A stretch of DNA of 64,000 bases, taken from Burkholderia sp. WAC0059. GTDB lineage: Bacteria; Pseudomonadota; Gammaproteobacteria; Burkholderiales; Burkholderiaceae. A program made the translations under genes and the position numbers. Each line of letters opens with the position of its first letter. Within the stretch, counting starts at the first letter, position 1. The stretch is from assembly GCF_002870125.1 (NCBI RefSeq), contig NZ_PNEO01000025.1, forward strand, positions 1-64,000, in the 5' to 3' direction. Positions 33,888 through 41,999 of this stretch are shown piece by piece. The notes below the pieces were generated by a model. That model was not told the DNA's origin. It saw only the letters and a program-made list of their open reading frames with translations, and ran no database searches.

Positions 33888-34658
33888 ATGAAAAACAAAC
33901 AGATCAGTCTGGATGGAAGAGTGGCGGTAGTCACCGGCGGTGCGCACGGGATCGGACTTGGTATCGTCGAGCGGCTGCTGCAGATGGGCGCGAAGGTCGT
34001 CGCGTCGGACCTGAATCGGGAAGAACTGGCCGCGAGTCGGGAACGCCTCGCGAAATCGTTCGGCGACGCGATTGCCGCGCACGCGGCGGATCTTTCGAAG
34101 GAGCGCGGCGCGCAGTCGCTGCACCGGGCGGTCACGAAGCGCTTCGGGCCGGCGCAGATTCTCGTCAACTGTGCGGGCGGCGGCGTGATCCGTCCGTTCC
34201 TCGAGCACACGCCGCAAACGCTGAAGGCGACCATCGACCGGAACCTGTGGACCGCCATCTGGTGCAGCCGCGTGTTCCTTCCGGACATGGTAGCCGCGAA
34301 GTACGGCCGGATCGTCAACATCGGCGCCGATTCGGTGCGAAATGGCCTGCCGGATCACGCAGCCTATAACGCGGCGAAAGGCGGCATGCACGCGCTGACG
34401 ACGGGACTGGCGCGCGAATTCGCGCTGAGCGGCATTACCGTGAACACGGTGGCGCCGTGCGCGGTGAATACGCAGGCGTGGGTGAGGGTGAAGAAGTCGA
34501 ACCCGAAGCTCGCTCAACGGTTCGTCGACGTGATTCCGATGGGTCGCGTGGGCGAGGTCGGGGAGGTGGCCTCGATGGTGGGCTACCTGGCATTGCCGGA
34601 GGCGGCATTCGTTACCGGCCAGGTCATCAGTGTCAACGGCGGCAGCGCGATGTTGTGA
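33888..34658 (+). CDS. cmtB: cis-Dihydrodiol dehydrogenase (SDR family)
   Basis: A 256-aa classical short-chain dehydrogenase that should rearomatise the cis-dihydrodiol carboxylate to the catechol with NAD+ reduction. The cofactor motif TGGAHGIGLGI is near residue 15, NCAGG near 92, and the catalytic Ser and Y160-x3-K164 (YNAAK) are all present. It is 5 bp after the ring-cleavage gene and 9 bp before the ferredoxin gene, so it is tightly co-translated. Confidence 0.87.
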   Translation: MKNKQISLDGRVAVVTGGAHGIGLGIVERLLQMGAKVVASDLNREELAASRERLAKSFGDAIAAHAADLSKERGAQSLHRAVTKRFGPAQILVNCAGGGVIRPFLEHTPQTLKATIDRNLWTAIWCSRVFLPDMVAAKYGRIVNIGADSVRNGLPDHAAYNAAKGGMHALTTGLAREFALSGITVNTVAPCAVNTQAWVRVKKSNPKLAQRFVDVIPMGRVGEVGEVASMVGYLALPEAAFVTGQVISVNGGSAML

Positions 34659-34667
34659 GGAACCGGG

Positions 34668-35006
34668 ATGAACACAACCACTGAAATGGTCGAACTGTGC
34701 GGGGTGGACGACGTGGCCGAAGGCGAAATTCTTCGCGGTGCGCTTCCTTCGGGACATGCTCTCGCGATCTATCGTGTCAACGGCGAATTCTACGTAACCG
34801 ACGATATCTGCTCGCATGGGGAAGCGTCGTTGTCCGAAGATGGGTCGCTCGACGGTTATGAAGTCGAATGCAACTGGCACTTCGGTCGGTTCGATGTCCG
34901 TAGCGGTGCGCCTTGCGCGATGCCGTGCGAGCATGCGATCCGTAGCTGGCCGGTGAAAATCGATGGCGGTCGGGTCTTCGTCGATGCCGGAGCGCACGCG
35001 TTATGA
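34668..35006 (+). CDS. cmtAd: Rieske-type ferredoxin
   Basis: A 112-aa electron carrier between the reductase CmtAa and the dioxygenase. The 2Fe-2S ligands are C48-x-H50 (CSHGEASL) and C68-x2-H71 (CNWHFGRF). A gaggaacc ribosome site overlaps the end of cmtB. The TGA overlaps the ATG of the next gene (ATGA), so translation is coupled. Confidence 0.92.
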   Translation: MNTTTEMVELCGVDDVAEGEILRGALPSGHALAIYRVNGEFYVTDDICSHGEASLSEDGSLDGYEVECNWHFGRFDVRSGAPCAMPCEHAIRSWPVKIDGGRVFVDAGAHAL

Positions 35007-35734
35007 GCGGCGCCGATCTCACCGTCCTCCAGCGCCGCGTACGCGTGGCGGCGAGAGCACTCGCGCGCCACGGCCTCGTGCAGGCGTGGGGGCACTGCAG
35101 TGCGCGGATCGACGAGACGTCGTTCCTCGTTTGCGCGTCGCGGCCGATGGGATGCCTCGGCGAGGACGAGCCGGGCACTGTCGTCCGGGTGGACGCGCCG
35201 CTGCCGCCGGGCGTGCTCGGCGAGGTGCGCATTCACCAGCAGATCTATCGGATGCGCGCGGACGTCGGCGGCGTGTGCCGCGTGATGCCGCCGCATCTGG
35301 TGGCGCTGTCGACGCTGCGCATCGTGCCGAGACCCCGGCACGGCGTCGGCGCGTTCAATGCGGCCTGCCGGTTCTGGGAAGACCCCAGGCTGTTGCGGGA
35401 CGATGCGCTGGCCGCGCAACTGGCTGCGCATCTGGGCGACGCCCCATCGCTCGTGATGCGGGCGAACGGCGCCGTTGCCGTGGGGCCCAGTATCGAACTC
35501 GCCGCGGGCTTCGCGTGGTGCTTGGAAGACGCCGCGCGTATCGAGACGCTGGTCCGTTCCGCTGCCGGCGAGCAGCGCGCGGAGTCGGCGTGCCTGACTC
35601 GCGACGAGATCGCCCTGCGTCAGGTCAGTTCGGGTTCGGTGTTCGAACGGTTGTGGGAATACCTGACGGCGGGTGATCCGGAGGCCGTCGACACCGCCGT
35701 CGACTTTCCGCCGCCCGCTTGGGGAACATTGTGA
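35003..35734 (+). CDS. cmtD: Class II aldolase/adducin-type ring-fission product decarboxylase
   Basis: A 243-aa protein that should decarboxylate the carboxylated meta-cleavage product (the HCOMODA step of the cumate pathway), yielding the substrate of the hydrolase CmtE. The fold is visible from RVAARALARHGLVQAWGHCSAR and the IHQQIYRMRADVGG string. The usual zinc ligands of class II aldolases are not conserved: the HxH pair is C92-R-V94 and the later His of the NHG motif is N155 (RANGAVAVG). I do not know whether this is normal for CmtD. The ATG overlaps the ferredoxin stop. Confidence 0.8.
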   Translation: MSGADLTVLQRRVRVAARALARHGLVQAWGHCSARIDETSFLVCASRPMGCLGEDEPGTVVRVDAPLPPGVLGEVRIHQQIYRMRADVGGVCRVMPPHLVALSTLRIVPRPRHGVGAFNAACRFWEDPRLLRDDALAAQLAAHLGDAPSLVMRANGAVAVGPSIELAAGFAWCLEDAARIETLVRSAAGEQRAESACLTRDEIALRQVSSGSVFERLWEYLTAGDPEAVDTAVDFPPPAWGTL

Positions 35735-35854
35735 TGAGGTCCGGATATGGCCGGTCCGTGGAGCCGACAGCGCGTCTGTCCGGTGTTGCCGCTTGCTGCC
35801 AGGTCGCCGTGTGGGGTAGTGTAATGCCGGTTTCAGCAGACTCAACACGGAACG

Positions 35855-36484
35855 ATGATAAAAAAAGTGCCAGAACGACGTCGCAGCCAGGCGGAAAGGC
35901 GGGAGGAAATGCGCGCGCGGATACTGGAAGCCGCGGTCAGCGAGTTGATGAGCAAAGGCTATGCGGGATTCCGGGTCGAGCAGGTCGCCGCCACGGCGAA
36001 TGTATCGCGCGGGGCGCAGTCGCATCATTTCCCGACCAAGGAGGCGCTGGTGCTCGGCGCGCTGCAAAAGCTCTACCAGGCCTCCACCGAAGCCAGCATG
36101 AAGGTGATCGACGGTCTGAAGCCGGGGGACGACGTCTTCGACGCGCTGATGCAGGATTCGGCCCGGTTCTACCTAGGGCCGAATTTCACGATATCGATGT
36201 CGCTGTTGAACCTCGGCGATCACGAACCGGAACTGCGGCAAAAGGTTCGCGCGATCTCGCGCAAGTACCGGCTGCCGATCGAAAAGGCATGGCTCGATGC
36301 GTTGCTGCGCATCGGGCTTGCGGAAGAACCGGCACGCACCGTCCTGAACATCACGCAGAGCATCTATCGCGGGATGGTGATCCGTCGTTTCCTGCGCAAC
36401 GACGCGGAATACACGCGCTTCACGATCGAGCAGTGGTCGAAGATCGCGCGCGCGTATCTGAGCGTGAACCTGCCGCTGCGCTAA
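35855..36484 (+). CDS. TetR-family regulator, CymR-like
   Basis: A 209-aa repressor. The N-terminal HTH (KGYAGFRVEQVAATANVSRGAQSHHFPTKEALV, residues ~33-65) closely resembles CymR of Pseudomonas putida F1, including KGYAGFR and VSRGAQSHHFPTK. The C-terminal ligand domain is helical and different enough that the inducer may not be p-cumate itself. It lies between cmtD and cmtE, 120 bp after cmtD, and is followed by a 119-bp gap. It therefore probably has its own weak promoter as well as read-through. The predicted target is the AGAC-N6-GTCT box at 29756. A cggaac site precedes the ATG. Confidence 0.85.
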   Translation: MIKKVPERRRSQAERREEMRARILEAAVSELMSKGYAGFRVEQVAATANVSRGAQSHHFPTKEALVLGALQKLYQASTEASMKVIDGLKPGDDVFDALMQDSARFYLGPNFTISMSLLNLGDHEPELRQKVRAISRKYRLPIEKAWLDALLRIGLAEEPARTVLNITQSIYRGMVIRRFLRNDAEYTRFTIEQWSKIARAYLSVNLPLR

Positions 36485-36539
36485 CGCGCGTATTTGCCGG
36501 CCCGCTGCCGGCTTCCCCGCGTCACCCCCCTCTTTTCGA

Positions 36540-36568
36540 CGCCACCCGTGCGGGCTCCGCACGGGTGG
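36540..36568 (+). terminator. Hairpin between regulator and hydrolase genes
   Basis: A 10-bp stem (gccacccgtg/cacgggtggc) around a 10-nt GC-rich loop lies 56 bp after the TetR stop. Only a weak T run follows (gttgtcg). It may attenuate rather than fully terminate, dividing the operon into two expression levels. Confidence 0.45.
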
Positions 36569-36603
36569 CGTTGTCGTATCCGCTTCTTTTCAAGGAAAAA
36601 ATC

Positions 36604-37470
36604 ATGAGTTTGTGGCTTGATCTGCTTGGCGCGGAAATCCGCTATGTCGACACGAAGCATTTCGGCACGATCCGTATCGCCGAGGCCGGCAAAGGCAATC
36701 CCGAAACGCTGATTTTCCAGCACGGCATCAACGGCCATCTGGAAGCGTACGCGAAGAACATCGTGCCGCTGTCGAAGGACTTCCACGTGGTCGCCTTCGA
36801 CTATGTGGGCCAGGGGCTGTCCAGCAAGCCGGTTCGGGATTACAACCCGATCATGCTCGCCGAACAGCTCGGCGAACTGATGGACGCGCTCGGCATCGAA
36901 GCGGCCCACCTGTCGGGCGAATCGCTCGGCGGCTGGGTGTCCGCGCACTTCGCGGCGGCGAACCCGCAGCGCGTGCGGCGCCTGATGCTGAACACGGCGG
37001 GCGGCATCCCGATCGTGACGGAGAAGGGCAAGCAGGACCTGGCGACCTTCATCGGGCTGAACAAACGCAACATCGACAACACGCCCACCTACGAATCGGT
37101 GCAGGCCCGCATGCACTGGCTGATGCATCCGGATAACCGTCACCTCGTGGACGGGGAACTGGTCGATCTGCGTCTGCGTATGTACCTGCGCCCGGAAAGT
37201 CGCGCGGTGTTGCCGAAGCTCAACGAAATCCTCGCGCACCACGATGAGTATCTGATTCCGCTGGACAAGCTACCCGAGGGGACGCTGTTCCTGTGGACGC
37301 ACGACAACCCGATTCACGATACCGAATCGGTGAAGGCCGCACAGGCGAAGGTACCCGGCAGCATCCTCTACTTCATGAAGGGCAACGCGGCCCACTGGCC
37401 GCAGTATGAAGCGGTCGACGAGTTCAACGACGTCGCGGTTAGGTTCTTCAAGACCGGCACGGTCCAGTGA
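36604..37470 (+). CDS. cmtE: Meta-cleavage product hydrolase (alpha/beta-hydrolase)
   Basis: A 288-aa C-C bond hydrolase. The nucleophile elbow is GESLGG with S107, the acid is D234 (THDNP) and the base is H264 (NAAHWPQYE). It should split the decarboxylated ring-fission product into a short acid (isobutyrate in the p-cumate case) and 2-hydroxypenta-2,4-dienoate. The ATG at 36604 has an aagga site; the longer frame from 35719 overlaps the regulator and is a shadow. The preceding hairpin (ccacccgtgcgggctccgcacgggtgg, in part) at ~36540-36568 may terminate the regulator transcript. Confidence 0.88.
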   Translation: MSLWLDLLGAEIRYVDTKHFGTIRIAEAGKGNPETLIFQHGINGHLEAYAKNIVPLSKDFHVVAFDYVGQGLSSKPVRDYNPIMLAEQLGELMDALGIEAAHLSGESLGGWVSAHFAAANPQRVRRLMLNTAGGIPIVTEKGKQDLATFIGLNKRNIDNTPTYESVQARMHWLMHPDNRHLVDGELVDLRLRMYLRPESRAVLPKLNEILAHHDEYLIPLDKLPEGTLFLWTHDNPIHDTESVKAAQAKVPGSILYFMKGNAAHWPQYEAVDEFNDVAVRFFKTGTVQ

Positions 37471-37480
37471 GCAGCCAGAC

Positions 37481-38269
37481 ATGAACGTGGAAAACGACAT
37501 CGCGGAATTGCTGTGGAATGCGCAGCAACGCAACGAACCCTGTATCCCGGTGCGGGACCGCTTCGAAGGTCGGGACGAAAGCGCGCAGGCGGCACTCGCC
37601 TATGCGGTTCAGCAGATCAACGTCCAGCGCCAGGTGCAGCGCGGCCGACGGATCGTCGGTCGCAAGATCGGCCTGACGTCGCCGGCCGTTCAACAGCAGC
37701 TCGGCGTCGATCGCCCGGACTTCGGCACGCTGCTCGACGACATGGCCGTCGTGGACGGCGAGCCGATCGACACGAGCCGCCTGCTGCAGCCAAAGGCCGA
37801 GGCTGAGATCGCCCTCGTGCTGGAGAAGGATCTCGACCATGAGCGGCATACCGTGGCCGACCTGATTGGCGCAACGGCCTATGCGTTGGCGGCGATCGAA
37901 GTGGTGGCGAGTCGCATCGCCGGCTGGAACATTCGCTTCGTGGACACGGTCGCGGACAATGCATCGTCGGGCCTGTTCGTGCTCGGCACACAGCCCGTTC
38001 CGCTCGCGAAACTCGACCTGGCGGGTCTGTCGATGCGCATGACCTGCGGCGACGAGACGGTATCGCGGGGAGCGGGCGCCGCGTGTCTGGGCAACCCGCT
38101 GAATGCGGCCCGCTGGCTCGCCGACACGATGGTCCAGGTCGGCACCCCGATGCGCGCCGGCGACGTGATTCTCACCGGCGCGCTTGGCCCGATGGTCGCG
38201 GTACAGGCCGATCGTACCTATACGGCGCATATCGACGGTTTTGCCCCAGTACGGGCGATCTTTTCCTGA
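37481..38269 (+). CDS. cmtF: 2-Hydroxypenta-2,4-dienoate hydratase
   Basis: A 262-aa member of the MhpD/XylJ family that hydrates 2-hydroxypentadienoate to 4-hydroxy-2-oxovalerate. Visible conserved strings are GRKIGLTSPAVQQQLGVDRPDFGTLLDDM, the metal-binding PKAEAEIALVLEKDL and EVVASRIAGWNIRFVDTVADNASS. The start is the ATG at 37481, 10 bp after cmtE. The in-frame ATG at 37406 lies inside cmtE. The next gene begins 13 bp after its stop. Confidence 0.9.
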   Translation: MNVENDIAELLWNAQQRNEPCIPVRDRFEGRDESAQAALAYAVQQINVQRQVQRGRRIVGRKIGLTSPAVQQQLGVDRPDFGTLLDDMAVVDGEPIDTSRLLQPKAEAEIALVLEKDLDHERHTVADLIGATAYALAAIEVVASRIAGWNIRFVDTVADNASSGLFVLGTQPVPLAKLDLAGLSMRMTCGDETVSRGAGAACLGNPLNAARWLADTMVQVGTPMRAGDVILTGALGPMVAVQADRTYTAHIDGFAPVRAIFS

Positions 38270-38282
38270 CGAGGTACCTTTC

Positions 38283-39227
38283 ATGAACGCCATGGGCGAA
38301 AAGCACGCGGTCGCGATCATCGGATCCGGAAATATCGGCACCGATCTGATGGTGAAAATCCTGCGCCACGGAAAGCACCTGAAAATGGGCGCGTTCGTCG
38401 GCATCGATCCCGAATCGGACGGCCTGAAGCGGGCCGAACGCATGGGGGTAACGACCGTGGCTAGCGGGATCGACGGACTGCTCGCGCATCCCGATTTCGA
38501 CTCCATCCGCTATGTGTTCGACGCGACGAGCGCGGGCGCGCACGCACGGCACGAACAGTTGCTGCGGCCGTACGGCGTGCGGGTGATCGATCTGACGCCG
38601 GCGGCGATCGGCCCGTTTGTCGTCCCCGCCGTCAACATCGATCAGCATCTCGACTCGCCGAACGTGAATATGGTGACCTGCGGCGGGCAGGCGACGATTC
38701 CGATGGTCGCCGCGGTGTCGCGCGTCGCGCCGGTCGAATACGCCGAGATCGTCGCGTCGATCTCGAGCCGCTCCGCCGGCCCGGGTACGCGGGCCAATAT
38801 CGACGAGTTCACCGAGACCACGTCGAACGCGATCGTGCGGGTGGGCGGCGCGAAGGCCGGCAAGGCGATCATCGTCCTCAACCCGGCGGAGCCGCCGCTG
38901 ATCATGCGCGACACGGTGTATTGCCTGGTTCCGGGAGATGCCGACCGGACCGCGATCGTCGATTCGGTCGAGCAGATGGTGGCCTCGGTTCGCGCGTATG
39001 TGCCCGGGTATCGCCTCAAGCAGGCCGTGCAGTTCGACGAGTTCGACGGACGCATGCCGCAGGAACCGGATGTCGCGCGGGCACCGCGCCTGAAGGTGTC
39101 GATTTTCCTCGAGGTCGAGGGCGCGGGGCACTACCTGCCGAGCTACGCCGGGAACCTGGACATCATGACCAGCGCGGCTCTCGCGACCGCCGAGCGCATG
39201 GCGGCACGCCAGCCGGTCGTGGCTTAA
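38283..39227 (+). CDS. cmtH: Acetaldehyde dehydrogenase (acylating)
   Basis: A 314-aa MhpF/DmpF-family enzyme that converts acetaldehyde plus CoA and NAD+ to acetyl-CoA. The N-terminal NAD motif is IIGSGNIGTDL, and the catalytic Cys lies in MVTCGGQATIPMV (near residue 131). It works as a complex with the aldolase encoded next, channelling toxic acetaldehyde. A gagg site precedes the ATG; the longer upstream frame is within cmtF. Confidence 0.92.
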   Translation: MNAMGEKHAVAIIGSGNIGTDLMVKILRHGKHLKMGAFVGIDPESDGLKRAERMGVTTVASGIDGLLAHPDFDSIRYVFDATSAGAHARHEQLLRPYGVRVIDLTPAAIGPFVVPAVNIDQHLDSPNVNMVTCGGQATIPMVAAVSRVAPVEYAEIVASISSRSAGPGTRANIDEFTETTSNAIVRVGGAKAGKAIIVLNPAEPPLIMRDTVYCLVPGDADRTAIVDSVEQMVASVRAYVPGYRLKQAVQFDEFDGRMPQEPDVARAPRLKVSIFLEVEGAGHYLPSYAGNLDIMTSAALATAERMAARQPVVA

Positions 39228-39241
39228 GGAGTCAATTGATC

Positions 39242-40264
39242 ATGTACGACAAGAGCAAGAAGATCTACGTTTCGGATGTGACGCTGCGTGACGGCATGCA
39301 TGCCATCCGGCATCAATACAGCGTGGCGGACGCCCGGTGCATCGCTCGGGCGCTGGATGCCGCCGGCGTGGACAGCATTGAGGTTGCTCATGGCGATGGC
39401 CTGCGAGGATCATCGTTCAACTACGGTTTTGGCGCGCACACGGATCTTGAATGGATCGCGGCGGTGGCCGATGTGGTCGGGCGGGCGAAGATTGCCACGC
39501 TGCTCTTGCCAGGCATCGGCACGACTCACGATCTGAAGGCCGCTTACGACGCGGGCGCGCGTGTCGTTCGCGTCGCGACGCACTGCACCGAGGCCGACAT
39601 TTCGAAGCAGCATATCGAATATGCGCGCTCGCTCGGCATGGACACGGTCGGCTTTCTGATGATGAGCCATATGACCACGCCGGAGACCCTGGCCGTCGAG
39701 GCGAAAAAGATGGAGCGCTATGGCGCGACGTGCGTCTACGTCGTCGATTCCGGCGGCGCGATGACCATGGGTGACATCCGCGATCGCTTCCGGGCACTGA
39801 AGGCGGTGCTCGACCCGGTGACGCAGACCGGCATTCACGCGCACCACAACCTGAGCCTCGGCGTCGCGAATTCCATCGTTGCGGTCGAGGAGGGGTGCGA
39901 TCGGGTGGACGCGAGCCTCGCCGGCATGGGCGCGGGGGCGGGCAACGCCCCGCTCGAGGTGTTCGTCGCAGCAGCGGAACGACTCGGCTGGAATCATGGG
40001 ACCGACCTTTACGCATTGATGGACGCCGCCGACGACGTCGTGCGGCCGTTGCAGGACCGGCCGGTGCGGGTCGATCGCGAGACGCTCGCGCTCGGTTATG
40101 CCGGCGTGTATTCGAGCTTCCTACGGCACTCGGAAGTTGCGGCGAGCAAGCACGGCTTGAAAACGGTGAACATTCTCGTCGAGTTGGGGCGCAGGAAAAT
40201 GGTGGGTGGTCAGGAGGACATGATCGTGGACGTGGCGCTGGATCTGCTGAGAAATCGGGCGTGA
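39242..40264 (+). CDS. cmtG: 4-Hydroxy-2-oxovalerate aldolase
   Basis: A 340-aa MhpE/DmpG-family enzyme that splits 4-hydroxy-2-oxovalerate into pyruvate and acetaldehyde. VSDVTLRDGMHAIRHQY carries the catalytic Arg and metal Asp. GIHAHHNLSLGVANS carries the two metal histidines. A C-terminal DmpG communication domain follows. An aaggag site precedes the ATG. The gene order aldehyde dehydrogenase then aldolase (H then G) is as in Pseudomonas putida F1. Its stop is directly abutted by an IS5-type fragment, so the operon's original 3' end may have been lost here. Confidence 0.92.
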   Translation: MYDKSKKIYVSDVTLRDGMHAIRHQYSVADARCIARALDAAGVDSIEVAHGDGLRGSSFNYGFGAHTDLEWIAAVADVVGRAKIATLLLPGIGTTHDLKAAYDAGARVVRVATHCTEADISKQHIEYARSLGMDTVGFLMMSHMTTPETLAVEAKKMERYGATCVYVVDSGGAMTMGDIRDRFRALKAVLDPVTQTGIHAHHNLSLGVANSIVAVEEGCDRVDASLAGMGAGAGNAPLEVFVAAAERLGWNHGTDLYALMDAADDVVRPLQDRPVRVDRETLALGYAGVYSSFLRHSEVAASKHGLKTVNILVELGRRKMVGGQEDMIVDVALDLLRNRA

Positions 40265-40402
40265 CGGGAGGGCTGGCAGGCCGAAGGCGTGTGGGAGCAA
40301 CTGCATCTGGCGATGCTTCGCCGGTTGAGTGAGCATGACCAGATTGATTGGGAACGAGCGAGTCTTGATGCCAACAGTGTTTCCATTCCCCGCGGGGGGC
40401 CC
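40265..40402 (+). mobile_element. IS5-family transposase fragment
   Basis: Read in the same frame as cmtG and starting straight after its stop, ~45 codons give GWQAEGVWEQLHLAMLRRLS and EHDQIDWERASLDANSV. These match the N-terminal part of IS5-type transposases (the W-x-x-LH ... IDW ... LD-x-x-SV pattern). It is cut on the right by IS110 sequence. No terminal repeat was found. Confidence 0.65.
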
Positions 40403-40414
40403 TATATCCTTCGT

Positions 40415-41609
40415 CAAGCGTTAGGGGCTGACCTGGGTTGGTAAATGGTGCCGTCGCGCAGCATGGCGAACAGGACGTCAGCGTCGCCATGCCAGCCCGA
40501 TGAGCGCCTGGTTGTGGCGCTTGCCCTGCTGGATCTTGCGCGCGTAGTAAGCCCGCGAGACAGGATCTCGCAATGCCGCGAAGGCGGAGAGGAACAAGGC
40601 GCGCTTGAGCACTTTGTTGTCTCGCCTGGATGGGCGCTCGCTGCGGATCGACGAACCTGAGCGCCGGGTTACGGGCGCCAAGCCCGCGTAGGCCGCCAGA
40701 TGCGCGGCGGAGGCGAAGGCTTTGTGTGCAACTTCGGTCAGGAGTCTGGCTGCGGTCCTGACGCCGACTCCCGGCACGCTGGTCAAGACAGGCCAAAGAG
40801 GGTGAGCAAGCACCAGTCGCTCAACTTCGGCGGCGATCTCGTCGCGTTGCTTACGCAAGGCCGCAAGCTGCTGGGCCAGGCGAGGCATGACGATGGTGGC
40901 AGCTTGCGTGCCGGTCACGGCTTGTTCGCTCAGTGCCTGAACGATCTCGGCCGCCAAGCCCTTGCCCATGCGAGGAGCGAGCTTGGTCAGGCGATTGGCG
41001 AGCGTCTTCTCGCTGGTGGCGGCAAGCGTGGCGGGAGACGGGTAGCGCTCCAGCAGATCGAGCACCGCCGGATGGTCGAGGCGCGGTCCCAGAACGCGTT
41101 CGAGAGCGGGATGGATCTGGGTGAGCATGCCGAATGCGATTGCTGGTTTGAGTGATCTGGTCGGCGAGATCGTCGTCGAAGCCGTACAGCATGGTGAGTT
41201 CGGCGAGCTGCTCATCGGCCAACCGAAGCGAGCGCAGTGTGTGCGGCATCGAGCGAGCGGCTTCGGCAATGATCGCGGCATCGCGGGCATCGGTCTTGGC
41301 TTCGCCGGCGTGCAGATCAGCGATGCGGCGCATGGCCAGTCCCGGCAGATAGGCGACGAGTACGCCTTCATCGCGGGCAACGGCCACGGGAAGCGCGCCG
41401 ATGGTGGAAGGCTGATCGACGACGAACAGGAGTCGGTCGTGAGTCTTGAGTTCGGCCATGAGGGCGCGGAGCTTGGCCTCGTCGTTGGGTAACGCCTTGT
41501 TGTACAGGCGCTTGCCGTTCCGATCGAGCGCGACGGCGTGATGCTGGCCTTTACCGACATCGACGCCGATGAAGACATCGACGCCGCCATGTTGTTGAGT
41601 GTTTTGCAT
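40415..41609 (-). pseudogene. IS110-family transposase with two frameshifts
   Basis: The gene starts MQNTQQHGGVDVFIGVDVGK (DEDD motif Asp) and reads well through AYLPGLAMRRIADLHAGEAK to about 41135, where the frame changes after TSNRIR. The second frame continues from MLTQIHPALERVLGPRLDHP through the PGVGVRTAARLLTEV and AAYAGLAPVTRRSG serine-recombinase-like part to a TGA near 40478. After another shift the normal end DVLFAMLRDGTIYQP can be read to a stop at 40415. Both shifts look like 2-bp (cg) losses. IS110 elements are not known to use programmed frameshifting, so the copy is probably inactive unless these are sequencing errors. Confidence 0.8.
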
Positions 41610-41999
41610 CGAAGTATGAGCAGAGTGAACGGATTAGCCTGCAACAACGGTGGCAAGTCTCGGCATCTACGTTACGGACGGCGTCGGGATATCCCGGCCA
41701 AACCCCTATTAGCCATCACCAGCCACCCACCGGGCCCGGTGACAACACCCCCGGATCATGACTGCGACCGGGGGCGAGAATCATGCCGGGCCTGGCTGGC
41801 CAAAGCCCCAATTATTGGGGCGTGAAGATAGTAACGGGGGGCAGGAAACAGGCCCGAATCCGATGCCCATTGGCTGCCGAGCCTGAAATGGAAAACGGCG
41901 CAGGAATCCTCCATCTGAGCGACCGTCAACGGTACGCCGGAGGAGCGAGTGGAGGTATCTGGTGTCTGCTGGAGTGGGCGATGAAATTGGCCAACGTTG
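41610..41999. other. Region upstream of the IS110 transposase; no gene
   Basis: These 390 bases hold the rest of the IS110 element and unidentified sequence. A perfect 17-nt dyad (gccccaa-tta-ttggggc, 41805-41821) is the most distinct structure and could be a transcription stop or the insertion boundary. IS110 elements lack true terminal inverted repeats, so the element end cannot be fixed. Confidence 0.35.

Noticed and set aside
38172..39131. 319-aa minus-strand ORF opposite acetaldehyde dehydrogenase
   Set aside because: His/Arg-rich antisense shadow of a well-recognised enzyme.
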